A stretch of 64,000 nt of DNA from Nevskia ramosa DSM 11499 (GCF_000420645.1 NZ_ATVI01000008.1:1-64000), one strand, 5' to 3'. Counted from the first letter of the stretch, positions 1-10,393 are shown. Notes: a model not told the origin generated them from the sequence alone. Numbers and translations: made by a program.

Positions 1-2
1 TG

Positions 3-3000
3 GGCCGATCGCAGGCGACGGGCACGATTCTGAATGACGACGTCGCTGCGGACACGACGCCGGATCAGTTTGGCTTCGCGTCGGTAACGGATGTGGCGCT
101 GGGCAGCGTGCAGACGAGTAATCCGATCACGGTGGCGGGGATCAACGCGGCGAGCCCGATCTCGGTTGTGGGCGGCAGCTACAGCGTCAACGGCGGCGCG
201 TTTGTGACGACGTCGGGCACGGTGACGGTAGGCCAGACGGTTCGGGTGCAGCAGACCGCCTCGAATACGGCGGGCACGACGACGGTTGCGACGCTGACCA
301 TCGGTGGCGTCAGTGCGAATTACTCGGTGACCACGGTCGGACCGGTCTTGAGCATCAACGATGTGAGCCTGGTTGAAGGCAACAGTGGTACGACGAACGC
401 GGTGCTGACGGTCAGTCTGTCTTCTGCGAGCCAGACGACGGTGACGGTGATGTACGCGACAGCGGACGGCACTGCGACGATGGGAAGCGACTATGTGGCG
501 ACCAGTGGAACCTTGACGTTCGCACCTGGCGTGACCACTCAGCCGGTGACCATCGGAATACTGGGCGATACAGTCTTTGAAAGCGATGAGACAGTGTTGG
601 TTAGCCTGACGAATGCCAGCGGCGCGACCATTGGTCGTGGCGCGGGAGTCATCACGATCACCAATGACGATGTCGTTCAGCCAACGCTGAGCATCAACGA
701 TGCGAGCCTGGTTGAAGGCAATAGTGGTACGACGAACGCAGTGCTGACGGTCAGTCTGTCTTCTGCGAGCCAGACGACGGTGACGGTGATGTACGCGACA
801 GCGGACGGCACTGCGACGGCGGGAAGCGACTATGTGGCGACCAGTGGAACCTTGACGTTCGCACCTGGCGTGACCACTCAGCCGGTGACCATCGGAATAC
901 TGGGCGACACAGTTTTTGAAAGTGATGAGACGGTGTTGGTGAATCTGACTGGCGCATCGGGCGCAGCGATCAGTGACGGCCAAGGCGTGATCACGATCAC
1001 CAACGATGACGTCATGCTGCCCACACTCAGCGTGGCGGACGCCTCGGTCATCGAGGGTAATTCCGGATCCAGGAACATCGTGTTCTTGATCACGCTGAGT
1101 CCCGCTTCGGCAACCACCACGACGGTTCGCGCCGCAACATCAGACGGCACCGCGACTAATGGTTCTGACTACAGTGGCGGCTCGGTGACCATCTCCTTCG
1201 CACCCGGCGAGACGTCGAAGAGTGCTCCAATCTCGGTGCGTGGTGACACGACCATTGAGCCCGATGAAACTTTCTTCGTCACGCTCAGCGGTGCGTCAAG
1301 TGGAGTAGCGATCGGGCGTGGCGTTGCTACTGGCACGATCATTGACGACGACGGTGATCGGACACCGGATGCGTTCTCGTTCGGCGCGGTTGTCGATTCC
1401 GCAACGGGCAGCGTTGAAACAAGCAACGGCGTCATCGTCAGTGGTATCAACACGGATACGCCGATCACTGTGTCTGGCGGCAGCTACAGCGTGAACGGCG
1501 GTGCCTTCACGGCTGCGGCGGGGACTGTGACTGTGGGCCAGACCGTGCGAGTCAGGCAGACCGCCTCTAGCTCAGCCAGTACGACAACGGTAGCGACCTT
1601 GACGATCGGTGGTGTCAGCGCCGGCTTCTCGGTCACGACGGCGCGTGCCGGCGATTCCGTTCCCGATGCCTTCAGTTTCCGCGCGCTGGTCGATGTTGAT
1701 CCTAGCAGTACCCAGAACAGTGACTCGATCGCGATCACAGGCATTGATGTGCCGTCCCCGGTCTCGGTCATTGGGGGGCTGTACAGCGTCAATGGCGGTG
1801 CCTATTCGGGCGATCCGGGCACTATCCGTCCGGGGAATACGGTGTCCGTTCAGTTGTTGGCACCGTTCACAGGCTCCACAACGGCAACTGCGACACTGAA
1901 CATTGGCGGCGTGAGTGCTGACTTCAGAGTGACGACGAAATCCGTGGTCGCGGACACGACACCGGACGCGTTCAGCTTCATGCCGATCACCAATGTCGAA
2001 CCTGGGTCCGAACAGACCAGCAATTCAGTTCCCATCACCGGAATCACGGTAGAGACGCCGATTTCCGTGACGGGCGGCAGCTATAACGTCAACGGCGGAC
2101 CGTTCGGTAGCGCTGCGTCTGTGGTCAGGAACGGCGATATCGTATCCGTCAAGTTGGTGGCCTCATCCAGTTTCCTCACGACGACGGAGGCGGTGCTGAC
2201 GATCGGTGGGGTTTCCGGAAACTTCTCTGTCACTACCAAAGCGTTCGTCGCGGATGGCTCGCCTGATCCATTCACGTTCACGAACGTTTACAGCGTGCCG
2301 CGCGATACGGCCTATACCAGTGAGCCTGAGCAGATTCGCGGGATCAATGTACCTACGCCGATCTCGATCACGGGTGGCAGTAGCTACAGCATCAATGGCC
2401 AGCCGCGCACTTCGGCGGTTGGTACCGTGGTCAACGGCGACGTCGTCGATATCCAGCTGCAGTCATCGCAAGCGTTTGGCCTTCCTGCGAGTGCGGTGCT
2501 GACCGTGGGTGATTACAGCGCCACCTACTCGGTTGAGACTCTTGCGGCCGACACGCACCCCAACGCGTTCGCGTTCGCGCCAGCGTTCAACGCAACGCCA
2601 TTCTTCATTCAGTTCAGTGACGAGATCACGGTGTCCGGCATCAACACCGGCACTCCGATTTCAGTCAACGGGGGCTCTTACCGGATCGATGGCGGTCCTC
2701 TGACGACGGACTCTGGAACCGTTCAACCGGGCGCGCGGGTTCAGCTATCGACGCTGGCCGTGCCAGGGTCGGAGTCGAATGTGGAACTGACGATTGGCGA
2801 CGTGAGCGCAAGTTTCAGAGCGTTGACAGGTTCCGGCATCGTTTCGCCGTCAGCCTTCACGTTCGCGGCAAGCTCCGGCTTCCCGTTGCTCGGAACCTTC
2901 AGCGATACCGTGACGGTTTCCGGGATTACCGGAGCGGGTCGTGTCGAGATCGTTGGAGGCCAATACAGCATCAATGGCGGTCCCTTCAGTTCGACGACCG

Positions 3001-4541
3001 GCCTTATTCGTAACGGAGACACGCTTAAATTGCTGGTGACGGCAGGTCCAATGCTCAATGACCAGCGCACCGGTACGGTCTCGGTCGGCAGCTACAGCAC
3101 ATCGTGGACGGTAACGACGCAAGCACCTGTCGATGTTCTGGTGGATCTGCTGCGATTCCCGACTACGCAGGGTGCCTCCGTCAACAGCGAGGTGGTATCT
3201 CCGCCGACAACGGTCAATGGCATCAATGTGCCGGTTCCGATCTCGATCAACGCCCCTTATATGTACAGCCTGAATAACGGCCCCTACACCGGAGCGGCGG
3301 GGACTGTTGTGGCGGGGGACGTACTGCGAGTAAAGGTGGTAACCGGGCCTGATTTCGGGCGTAGCTATTCAGTGGATATATCGATTGGTCAGACGGTGAT
3401 CAACTGGCCGGTGCGCACGGTTGGCTCCGCTACCCGTCCTGCCCGGTTCACTCTGGCAATTGCGTCCACGTATCCTGGTGCCTTGGTGGTGCCTGGTTCG
3501 GTGCAGTTCACTCAGCCTGTTGTGGTGACCAATTCCACTGGTCCCACGGCTGTTACGGTGACGGGAGGGCAGTACAGCATCAATGGCGGCCCCTACACCT
3601 CTGCAGCGGGTACGGTCGCCGAAGGTGATCGGGTGGTCGTTCGGTTCGTGATGCCGTCCACTTACTCGACGAGTACGTCGGTGAACCTGAGGTTGGGTAA
3701 TACCCAATCGACGCAGAGCATCTCCACGACGATTGATCCAGTCGCCAACACGCCAGCGAATGTCGGAGGTTCCTCGGCCAACTATGTCCTGCGTACAGAC
3801 GGGATCATTCCGCTGCGTGCGTTTGTATTCAATCCGGCAGGCTGGCAGCCCTCGGATCGTCGATCGGCATATATCGATTGGAGTGGTGGCGGTTGGGCGC
3901 GCAGCGGTCTCCCGGGCTCTCGTTCCCGCTACTGGGCGACAGAGCAGGGCATGGTCGTGATCGCACCGGATCAGCGCGTCAACGATCGATTCGGCACCTA
4001 CGCTTATGTCCACGCCGACGATGCACGACTGGTGGTGCGCTGGGCTCAGGAGAATGCTGCACAGCTGGGTATTGATCCGTCGCGCATTGTCGTGACCGGA
4101 ACCAGTTCCGGCGGCGGCAACGCGGTATGGGCTTCGTTGCTGGAGCCGCCGGTGACGACCTCGTTCCGCAACACCCCGCCATTCCGTGTAGGCGCCGTGG
4201 TATTGCGTTCAGGTGTCAGTTCCACGGCACCGGATGCGCAGCTCGGTCAGACTCAGCTGGATCGCTTTGGACCGTTCGCCGATACCATCAGCCCCGAACT
4301 GGGAATCGACAGTCAGATACCGCCTTATCTGATCTTCCACGCGGACGGCGATATGGTCTTCGCCGAGACGGCGAACCTGCGTCTCTGTACTTCGCTGCGA
4401 GCGATGGGACGAGTCTGCGATTTCGTCAATGAAGCGGGACTGGGTCACGACTGGCCGGAGACTCCGGGCAAGACGGAAGAGTCGCGTGCTCAGGAACTCG
4501 ATTTCTTCCTGAGGATCGGCATCCTGCCTTCGCTCAGGTAG
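3..4541 (+). CDS. Giant secreted Calx-beta / PDxFxF-repeat protein with C-terminal esterase domain (5' end outside window)
   Basis: The reading frame is open from the first full codon at nt 3, so the start lies upstream; the GTG at 93 is only internal. Visible order: end of a Calx-beta domain, one PDxFxF module (about nt 45-335), three Calx-beta domains (about nt 336-1365, each ending in an acidic NDD or DDD stretch), eight more PDxFxF modules of about 95 residues (to about nt 3750; hallmark 'YS-I/V-NGG-x-F'), then an alpha/beta-hydrolase domain. The hydrolase shows an oxyanion-type WSGGGW, the nucleophile elbow GTSSGG, an acid in HADGD and a histidine in GLGHDW, as in the alpha/beta-hydrolase-3/esterase group. 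Calx-beta domains bind calcium and are typical of extracellular adhesins. The inferred role is a surface or secreted esterase on a long stalk; the substrate is unknown. A 13-bp hairpin follows the stop codon. Confidence 0.8.
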   Translation, partial: GRSQATGTILNDDVAADTTPDQFGFASVTDVALGSVQTSNPITVAGINAASPISVVGGSYSVNGGAFVTTSGTVTVGQTVRVQQTASNTAGTTTVATLTIGGVSANYSVTTVGPVLSINDVSLVEGNSGTTNAVLTVSLSSASQTTVTVMYATADGTATMGSDYVATSGTLTFAPGVTTQPVTIGILGDTVFESDETVLVSLTNASGATIGRGAGVITITNDDVVQPTLSINDASLVEGNSGTTNAVLTVSLSSASQTTVTVMYATADGTATAGSDYVATSGTLTFAPGVTTQPVTIGILGDTVFESDETVLVNLTGASGAAISDGQGVITITNDDVMLPTLSVADASVIEGNSGSRNIVFLITLSPASATTTTVRAATSDGTATNGSDYSGGSVTISFAPGETSKSAPISVRGDTTIEPDETFFVTLSGASSGVAIGRGVATGTIIDDDGDRTPDAFSFGAVVDSATGSVETSNGVIVSGINTDTPITVSGGSYSVNGGAFTAAAGTVTVGQTVRVRQTASSSASTTTVATLTIGGVSAGFSVTTARAGDSVPDAFSFRALVDVDPSSTQNSDSIAITGIDVPSPVSVIGGLYSVNGGAYSGDPGTIRPGNTVSVQLLAPFTGSTTATATLNIGGVSADFRVTTKSVVADTTPDAFSFMPITNVEPGSEQTSNSVPITGITVETPISVTGGSYNVNGGPFGSAASVVRNGDIVSVKLVASSSFLTTTEAVLTIGGVSGNFSVTTKAFVADGSPDPFTFTNVYSVPRDTAYTSEPEQIRGINVPTPISITGGSSYSINGQPRTSAVGTVVNGDVVDIQLQSSQAFGLPASAVLTVGDYSATYSVETLAADTHPNAFAFAPAFNATPFFIQFSDEITVSGINTGTPISVNGGSYRIDGGPLTTDSGTVQPGARVQLSTLAVPGSESNVELTIGDVSASFRALTGSGIVSPSAFTFAASSGFPLLGTFSDTVTVSGITGAGRVEIVGGQYSINGGPFSSTTGLIRNGDTLKLLVTAGPMLNDQRTGTVSVGSYSTSWTVTTQAPVDVLVDLLRFPTTQGASVNSEVVSPPTTVNGINVPVPISINAPYMYSLNNGPYTGAAGTVVAGDVLRVKVVTGPDFGRSYSVDISIGQTVINWPVRTVGSATRPARFTLAIASTYPGALVVPGSVQFTQPVVVTNSTGPTAVTVTGGQYSINGGPYTSAAGTVAEGDRVVVRFVMPSTYSTSTSVNLRLGNTQSTQSISTTIDPVANTPANVGGSSANYVLRTDGIIPLRAFVFNPAGWQPSDRRSAYIDWSGGGWARSGLPGSRSRYWATEQGMVVIAPDQRVNDRFGTYAYVHADDARLVVRWAQENAAQLGIDPSRIVVTGTSSGGGNAVWASLLEPPVTTSFRNTPPFRVGAVVLRSGVSSTAPDAQLGQTQLDRFGPFADTISPELGIDSQIPPYLIFHADGDMVFAETANLRLCTSLRAMGRVCDFVNEAGLGHDWPETPGKTEESRAQELDFFLRIGILPSLR
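349..943 (+). repeat. Near-identical tandem duplication of a Calx-beta domain
   Basis: The stretches 349-604 and 688-943 are almost identical at the DNA level with a constant offset of 339 bp (113 codons). Only scattered substitutions separate them, several of them silent. The third Calx-beta copy (about 1018-1365) is clearly diverged, so the first two derive from a recent duplication or from gene conversion. Confidence 0.85.
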
Positions 4542-4579
4542 AGGCAGGCCTGGCAGCTAGCTTCTGTAGGCTGTTGCAA

Positions 4580-4616
4580 AGACCGGAGATCGGGTTGGTT
4601 CCGCGATCTCCGGTCT
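4580..4616. terminator. Hairpin between convergent genes
   Basis: A 13-bp perfect inverted repeat (4580-4592 and 4604-4616, arm AGACCGGAGATCG) with an 11-nt loop lies between the stop codons of the esterase gene and of astB, which converge. There is no clear T tract on either side. A shared bidirectional terminator is the natural reading. Confidence 0.6.
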
Positions 4617-4684
4617 AGCCTTGGTGCAGTGCCTGTAATTGTCTGAAGGCGATGAGGAGCCGCCTTGCGCGTCCAGCCCCTGAT

Positions 4685-6052
4685 CTAGCGCTGAAAGTCA
4701 TACAAGCTGCCCAGACCCAGAATCTGGGTCAGCTCGTCCAGCGCGCTGCGCGAAGCGTCGAGCAGTTGCGGATCGGCGAGATCGGCCAGTACCAGGCGGT
4801 CGCGGTAGTACTTGCTGATCCAGGCTTCGAGCCGGATGGCGAGTGCATCGTCGATCCACACCTTCGGGTTCACTGCCGTGCGTTGGGCCGGGTCGAGGAC
4901 GACGCGCAAGCGCAGGCAAGCCGGGCCGCCGCCGTTGCGCATGCTTTGGCGCAGGTCGAACGACTGCACGTCGGTGATCGGGTTCAGCGGGTCGTCGACG
5001 ATGCGCCGGATCGCCGCCCAGACCTTGTGGTTCTCCTGGCATTCGTGGGCGCAGATCAGCCGCATCGTGCCATCAGGCAGGCTGAGGATCTGGCTGTTGA
5101 ACAGGTAGGAATTGACCGCGTCTTCGACGCTCAGCTCGCGATCCTTGATTTCGATGAACACCGGATCGCGGCCCTTCAGGCGCCGCTTGACCCAGTTGCG
5201 GATTGCCTTGCCGTCGACGAAAGCCTGCTCGTGATGCAGCAGCAGATGGCGATGGCCGACCGCGATGACGTCGTTGTGGAAGACCCCGGCATCGATCGCG
5301 TCCGGCTTCTGCTGGGCGTGGTGGACATAGTCCGGATCGAGATGATGCAGACGGGCGATCGCTTCGCCGGCTGCGCGGTTCTGGCGCGCCGGGTGTACCG
5401 CAGGTTTCGGGTCTTTCTCGCCAGCTTCGCCATAGACGAACAGCTCCAGCCCGTGGCCATCGTGCTCGGCACAGAGCCGGGTGTGATTGGCCGCGCCCTC
5501 GTCGCCCATCTGCGGCGTCGCCGGCAACGGCGCGTGGTGCACGAAGTGCTTCTCGCTGCGGAAGATCGTCGCCAGCGCGCGGCCGGTGACCACCGGTTCG
5601 ATCGAGCGATGCAGGTGAGTGGCGAGATTGGCCGGCGTGAAATGGACGCGGCCGTCGCGAGTATCGGCGCCTGGTGACACGGTGGCCGCGTTGGCGGTCC
5701 ACATCGATGAAGCCGAGGACATCGCCGCCAGCAGTTCCGGCGCATCGCGACGCACGCGCATCAGCACCTCGGCATCGCGGCCTTCGAAGCCAAGCAGCTT
5801 CAGGGTCGGGATATGCGGCCGCTCCTGTGGCGGCAGCACGCCCTGGGCAAAACCCATCGCCGCCAGCGCCCGCATCTTGGCCAATCCCTGCAAGGCCGCG
5901 GCGTGCGGGTTCGACGGCTGCTCGGCGTTCTTCTCCGCGGCCTTGTTGCCCTGCGCCAGCCCGGCGTAGTTGTGCGTCGGGCCAACCAGGCCATCGAAGT
6001 TCGCTTCGATGCTGACCGGCTTTTTCTCGTCGCTGCTGTCCACGGCGCTCAC
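4685..6052 (-). CDS. astB: N-succinylarginine dihydrolase
   Basis: Second enzyme of the arginine succinyltransferase (AST) pathway: hydrolyses N2-succinylarginine to N2-succinylornithine, CO2 and two ammonia in the cytoplasm. The protein (455 residues; family about 445) opens with the family signature [16 protein letters not shown] and carries the catalytic-Cys motif [12 protein letters not shown] near the C-terminus; catalytic histidines are expected in the central part (AVGHRHLLL region). The start chosen is the GTG at 6052, which overlaps the stop of the threonine aldolase gene as GTGA and has GGGAAG seven bases upstream; a GTG at 6043 is also possible. It is co-transcribed with the aldolase; astD and astA lie 8 and 18 kb away on the same strand. 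Confidence 0.93.
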   Translation of the reverse strand: MSAVDSSDEKKPVSIEANFDGLVGPTHNYAGLAQGNKAAEKNAEQPSNPHAAALQGLAKMRALAAMGFAQGVLPPQERPHIPTLKLLGFEGRDAEVLMRVRRDAPELLAAMSSASSMWTANAATVSPGADTRDGRVHFTPANLATHLHRSIEPVVTGRALATIFRSEKHFVHHAPLPATPQMGDEGAANHTRLCAEHDGHGLELFVYGEAGEKDPKPAVHPARQNRAAGEAIARLHHLDPDYVHHAQQKPDAIDAGVFHNDVIAVGHRHLLLHHEQAFVDGKAIRNWVKRRLKGRDPVFIEIKDRELSVEDAVNSYLFNSQILSLPDGTMRLICAHECQENHKVWAAIRRIVDDPLNPITDVQSFDLRQSMRNGGGPACLRLRVVLDPAQRTAVNPKVWIDDALAIRLEAWISKYYRDRLVLADLADPQLLDASRSALDELTQILGLGSLYDFQR

Positions 6053-7149
6053 GTCATCTTCCCGTACAACTCGGCCATGCCCGGCGGCAAGGTGCCGCCC
6101 GGTTTCGGTGCTGAAAACAAGGTCGAAGCGTGCTTCTTGACCGCGTAATAACGCTCGAACGCCGCCAGTGCGGCATCGATCTTCGCGCGCGGCAAATCCA
6201 GGTGCGTGACCAGCCGCGTACGCGTACCGAGTGTGGCGATCACGCCCTGTTCGGGCAGGTAGAGCTTGAGCGCCGGAAGGTCTTCTGACGCGATCTCGAC
6301 GAACACGATGTTGGTCTGCACCGGTTCCACTTTCAGCCCGAGCGCCGCCAGGCCGGCCGCGAGATGCGCGGCATTGGCGTGATCTTCGGCGAGCCGTTCG
6401 ACGTGATGCTCCAGCGCGTATAGCCCGGCTGCCGCATAGATGCCGGCTTGACGCAGGCCGCCGCCGAGCGCCTTGCGCCAGCGCTTCGCCGCAGCGATGA
6501 ACGCCGTGCTGCCGAACAGCAGCGAACCGGCTGGCGCGCCCAGACCCTTGCTCAGGCACAGCGACACCGAATCGAAACCGGCCACGGCTGCGCGCGCGCT
6601 CAGTCCACCCGCAACCATCGCGTTGCATAGCCGCGCACCGTCGAGATGCGTCGCCAGGCCACGCGATTTCGCGAAGGCCGTGGCATCGGCGACATACGTC
6701 TGTGGCAGCACTTTGCCGCCGATGGTGTTCTCCAGCGCCAGCAGGCGCGTTCGTGCGAAGTGCAGATCGTCCGGCTTGATCGCCGCGGCGATGTCGGCCA
6801 GCGCGATCGAGCCATCCGGCTGATTGCTGATCGGCTGCGGCTGGATCGAGCCGAGCACGGCGGCACCGCCTTGCTCGTACTTGTAGGTGTGCGCGTCCTG
6901 GCCAACCAGATACTCGTCGCCGCGCCCGCAATGAGCCATCAGCGCCGCGAGGTTGGACTGCGTGCCGGTGGCAAACCACAACGCCGCTTGGTAGCCGAAG
7001 CGCTCGGCGGCGATCGCTTGCAGACGGTTGACGCTGGGGTCGTCGCCATAGACGTCATCGCCGACTTCGGCAGCGGCCATGGCCGCGCGCATCGCGGTGG
7101 TCGGGCGGGTGACGGTGTCGCTGCGCAGGTCGATCAGGGTTTGCGACAT
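6049..7149 (-). CDS. ltaE: Low-specificity L-threonine aldolase
   Basis: PLP enzyme splitting L-threonine or L-allo-threonine into glycine and acetaldehyde. The 366-residue product begins with the typical '[12 protein letters not shown]' motif, has the GDDVYGDDP segment of the aldolase family, and the PLP-lysine motif LSKGLGAP near residue 205. It is cytoplasmic and of normal length apart from a tail of about 25 residues (KPGGTLPPG). It sits upstream of astB with a 4-nt stop/start overlap, so the two are translationally coupled. Pairing an aldolase with an AST gene is unusual; no regulatory link is visible. Confidence 0.92.
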   Translation of the reverse strand: MSQTLIDLRSDTVTRPTTAMRAAMAAAEVGDDVYGDDPSVNRLQAIAAERFGYQAALWFATGTQSNLAALMAHCGRGDEYLVGQDAHTYKYEQGGAAVLGSIQPQPISNQPDGSIALADIAAAIKPDDLHFARTRLLALENTIGGKVLPQTYVADATAFAKSRGLATHLDGARLCNAMVAGGLSARAAVAGFDSVSLCLSKGLGAPAGSLLFGSTAFIAAAKRWRKALGGGLRQAGIYAAAGLYALEHHVERLAEDHANAAHLAAGLAALGLKVEPVQTNIVFVEIASEDLPALKLYLPEQGVIATLGTRTRLVTHLDLPRAKIDAALAAFERYYAVKKHASTLFSAPKPGGTLPPGMAELYGKMT

Positions 7150-7179
7150 GGGATTGGATGTGCCGGGATTGAGCCGATT

Positions 7180-7899
7180 CTAGGGGCTGTTGATCCCGTT
7201 CGATTCCGGCAGCGGGAACTGCAGCACCACCTTGGTGCCGCCGCGCGTGCCGGCGGTCCAGGCGATCGAGCCCTGCAGTTCCTCGGCGCGGCGACGCATG
7301 CCGGTGGTGCCGCGGCCGGAAGGGCCATCGGCAAGCAGACCGGGGCCGTCGTCGGTGAGATCGAACAGCAGCATGCCGCTGGCGGCGCGGATGCGGATAC
7401 GCAGATGCGTCGCATGGCCGTGGCGCAGCGCGTTGGTCACCGCTTCACGGCCAATGCGGAACAGATGCAGGGCCTGCGCTTCGTCGAGTGGCGGGTCCGG
7501 CAGTTCGCCATCCTGCTGCCATTCCAGGCTGCTGCCGATCACCGCCAGCCGCTCCTCGGTTTCCTCGCGCATCTGCGCCAGTGCTTCGAGCAGGCTCAGC
7601 GGTTCGAGCTGGCTGCGGCTGACGATGTCGCGCAGGTCCTGCATCACCGCGCGGGCGAGGTCGGCCTGCTCCGGGCGATCGAGACTGTGGATCAGGGTCA
7701 GCAGCTTGGCGCCGATGTCGTCATGCAGATCACCGAGCAGGCGGCTGCGTTCGCTGGCAATCGCCTGGCGACGGCTGTCGGCTTCGCCGGTCTTGTGCAG
7801 TTCCAGCACGGCGAGTTCGCGCTTCAGTTGCGCGCGCTGGCGCAGCAGCCACATGCAGGCCACTGCCAACAGGATGACGATCACCACCGCGATGCTCAT
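7180..7899 (-). CDS. Sensor-less histidine kinase (NarX/DegS type)
   Basis: A short (239 aa) histidine kinase of the HisKA_3 class. Residues 2-20 form one membrane helix, followed by a short coiled linker, the phospho-acceptor box LLGDLHDDIGAK (His59), the N box GREAVTNALRHG, the G1 box DDGPGL and a G2-like GRGTTGMRRR. There is no periplasmic or PAS/GAF sensing domain. The start overlaps the stop of the upstream Hanks-kinase gene (ATGA, 7896-7899). Because it is co-encoded with a LuxR-type regulator and a Ser/Thr kinase, it most likely phosphorylates that regulator, with the sensing done by the Hanks kinase or another partner (inference). Confidence 0.85.
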   Translation of the reverse strand: MSIAVVIVILLAVACMWLLRQRAQLKRELAVLELHKTGEADSRRQAIASERSRLLGDLHDDIGAKLLTLIHSLDRPEQADLARAVMQDLRDIVSRSQLEPLSLLEALAQMREETEERLAVIGSSLEWQQDGELPDPPLDEAQALHLFRIGREAVTNALRHGHATHLRIRIRAASGMLLFDLTDDGPGLLADGPSGRGTTGMRRRAEELQGSIAWTAGTRGGTKVVLQFPLPESNGINSP

Positions 7900-10313
7900 G
7901 GCGTCACGGCCGGCACTTTCGCTGGCGCGAGCGCGGCGGCCTGATCGGCCTTGCCTTCGGCGAGCAGAACTTTCTGCAAACGTTCACGCGCCAGCTGGCT
8001 GCGATCGTGTTCCGGTCCGAGCGTGGCCGTGAAGGCGGTCAGCGCCGCTTGCTGTGCCGCTTCGGCGGCTGGCAGGTCGCGCAGCCGGAACAGGCATTCG
8101 CCGTACAGGCTTTGCGACGCGGCGGTCTGCCAGTTGTCCTTGCCCTTGATCGCGATGCTGCTGGCGACGGTCAGCTCCAGTTCGTGCCGCGCCTCGGCAA
8201 GCCGGTTCAGCTTCATCAGCAGCGAGGACAGATTGGCGCGCACCAGCAGTGCCGATTCGGCCAGCACTTGGGGTTGCGTATCGGCAGCCGCCAGCGCAGT
8301 GCGGAAGGTCTTTTCGGCCGCGTCACTCTGGCCCAGCGCGGCCTGGGCGACGCCGACTGTCGTATAGGCATCGATGCTGTTGCGGCTGGCCGGGCCGAGA
8401 TGGCGCAGGCGCGCGTCGAGCACTTCCTGGCTGAGCTTCAGGCCTTCGGCTTCGGCGCCGGTGTCATTGAGCATCGCGCCGAGATTGCCCATCGCGGTGA
8501 GCGTTTCCGGATGCGTATCGCCGAAGGTCTTGCGCATGCCGGCGACGACCTCGCGCATCATCGCCACGGCGGCTGGCAGATCACCGAGATAGGCGGTGGT
8601 CGCAGCAAGGCTGGAGCGCGCGGTCAGCGTGTCCGGATGATCAGGGCCGAGCCGCTGCGTCTGCTGCTCCAGCAACTGTTCCTGCTCGGCACGCGCGCCC
8701 TTGAGATCGCCGTTGTCCTGCAAGGCCACGGCGTGATCGCCGGCTACGGTCAGGGTGAAATCATCGTCTGGCCCGAGCAGCTTCAGAGCGTCGGCATGGA
8801 CGCCAGCCCAGATCTTTTCCGCCTCGGCGAACTGGCCCTGCTCGCGCTGGATCGTGCCCTGCAGACGGCGTGCGCGCAGTGCCTGCTTGCGGGCGTCAAG
8901 CTCGGGCTGTGTCGCCGTGGTGATGTCGGCGATTTCGCTACCGGCTTCGGCCAGCTGATTCTTCTGCACCAGCGCTTCGGCGTGCAGCAGTTTCGCGGCG
9001 CGAGCCTGGGTGCTGTCGGCACCGTAGGACGCGATGGCGCGCCTGCGAGCTTCATCGAGCAGCGTCAGCGCGGTATCGCTGTCGGCCAGTGCCAGATAGC
9101 TGGCGCCGAGCGTGCGGTAGAGGGTCGACGACAAGGCCTCGTTGCGTTCGGCGCCGAGCGAGGCTCGGGCCGAATCCAGCACTTCGCGCACGCGCAGATC
9201 GCGGCCCAGTTCCTCGTCCGGCGTGGCGGCGGTCAGCATCTTTTCGAGAAATGCGTTCACCGCTTCGGCCTCGGCGCTGCGGGCATCGGCCTGCTGCCGC
9301 GCTTCGGCTTCGGCGAGGCCGTAGCGGATCGCGACTGCGGCACCGCCGATCAGCGCCAGCACCGCGACAACCGCGGCCGCGGTGATCGCCTTGTGCCGGC
9401 GCACGAACAGGCCGGCGAGGTAGCCGGCGGTCGGCGGCCGTGCTTCGATCGGCTGGCTCAGCAGCAAGCGATCGAGATCGCCGGCCAGTTCGGCAGCAGA
9501 GCCGTAGCGATGCGCGGACTCCTGCGCCATCGCCTTCATCACCACGGTTTCGGTATCGCCGCGCGCGGCCGGCAGATGTTGCGACAGCCGCTCGATGCGG
9601 CCGGCGCGGATCATCGCCAACGCTTCGAGCACGGTCGATTTCGACAGGCCGGGATAGGGCAGGTGGCCGCTGAGCAGCTCGTAGGCAATGACGCCGAGCG
9701 AATAGACATCGTTGCGCGGATCGGCGCGGTCGGTGCCGGCCAACTGCTCGGCACTCATGTACGGCACGGTGCCGAGCACCTGGCCGACCCGGGTCATCGG
9801 CGTGGCCTCGTCGAGCACCAGATGGGCGATGCCGAAGTCCAGCACGCGCGGCTTGCGGGATGCGTCGACCAGCAGATTGGCCGGCTTCAGGTCGCGATGG
9901 ACGACGCCGCGCGTGTGCGCGAAATGGACGATGCGGCTGATCTCGGCGAGCAGCGCCAGCCGTTCGCGCAGATCGAGCTTCGCGTTGTCGGCATAGGCCA
10001 GCAGGTCCTGGCCTTCGATGTATTCCATCGCCAGCCAGGGCAGCGGGCCGGCATCGCTGTCGGCAACACCGGCGGCATAGAGCCGTGCGATGCCCGGATG
10101 TTCGAGTGCGGCCAGCAGCTCGATCTCGCGCCGGAAGCGGCGGCGCAGGTCCTCGCCGGCGCTGGCGGCGCGCAGCACTTTCAGCGCGATGCGGCGTGGC
10201 GGATCGCTTTCCTCAGCGAGATAGACGCGGCCGTGGCTACCCTCACCGAGCAGGCGCAGGATGCGATACGGGCCAATCCGCGCCGGCATCGCGTCGTTGT
10301 CGGCTTCGACCAT
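7896..10313 (-). CDS. Membrane Ser/Thr protein kinase with TPR-like C-terminal domain
   Basis: An 805-residue Hanks-type kinase. Kinase domain at about residues 15-285: glycine loop GEGSHG, catalytic Lys45 (ALKVL), HRDLKPAN with Asp141, DFG Asp159, and the activation-segment end GTVPYMSAEQL. A membrane helix follows at about 310-329. The remaining 470 residues are alpha-helical repeats resembling kinesin-light-chain/TPR repeats (for example LGPDHPDTLTARSSLAATTAYLGDL). If the kinase is cytoplasmic, the TPR part would be periplasmic. It is the middle gene of a response regulator - Hanks kinase - histidine kinase operon. An internal ATG at codon 9 (MPARIGPY) is an alternative start. Confidence 0.88.
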   Translation of the reverse strand: MVEADNDAMPARIGPYRILRLLGEGSHGRVYLAEESDPPRRIALKVLRAASAGEDLRRRFRREIELLAALEHPGIARLYAAGVADSDAGPLPWLAMEYIEGQDLLAYADNAKLDLRERLALLAEISRIVHFAHTRGVVHRDLKPANLLVDASRKPRVLDFGIAHLVLDEATPMTRVGQVLGTVPYMSAEQLAGTDRADPRNDVYSLGVIAYELLSGHLPYPGLSKSTVLEALAMIRAGRIERLSQHLPAARGDTETVVMKAMAQESAHRYGSAAELAGDLDRLLLSQPIEARPPTAGYLAGLFVRRHKAITAAAVVAVLALIGGAAVAIRYGLAEAEARQQADARSAEAEAVNAFLEKMLTAATPDEELGRDLRVREVLDSARASLGAERNEALSSTLYRTLGASYLALADSDTALTLLDEARRRAIASYGADSTQARAAKLLHAEALVQKNQLAEAGSEIADITTATQPELDARKQALRARRLQGTIQREQGQFAEAEKIWAGVHADALKLLGPDDDFTLTVAGDHAVALQDNGDLKGARAEQEQLLEQQTQRLGPDHPDTLTARSSLAATTAYLGDLPAAVAMMREVVAGMRKTFGDTHPETLTAMGNLGAMLNDTGAEAEGLKLSQEVLDARLRHLGPASRNSIDAYTTVGVAQAALGQSDAAEKTFRTALAAADTQPQVLAESALLVRANLSSLLMKLNRLAEARHELELTVASSIAIKGKDNWQTAASQSLYGECLFRLRDLPAAEAAQQAALTAFTATLGPEHDRSQLARERLQKVLLAEGKADQAAALAPAKVPAVTP

Positions 10314-10393
10314 CGTCAGGCGCTCACGGAGTTTGGGCGGCGATCGTAACGGACCGCGTCAAGACTGCGCGAACCGGGGTTCGCGAGGCCGCT

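Noticed and set aside
4652-5677. A 341-codon plus-strand frame opposite astB
   Set aside because: astB is unambiguous on the minus strand; the plus frame only reflects codon bias.
6053-6979. N-terminal extension of the astB frame
   Set aside because: This part is the out-of-frame shadow of the threonine aldolase gene; the family start lies at the GTGA overlap at 6052.
8007-10349. A 780-codon open frame on the plus strand, antisense to the Hanks kinase
   Set aside because: It mirrors the true kinase gene; the translation is rich in Arg, Gly and Gln and has no domain. Long antisense frames are expected at this G+C content.
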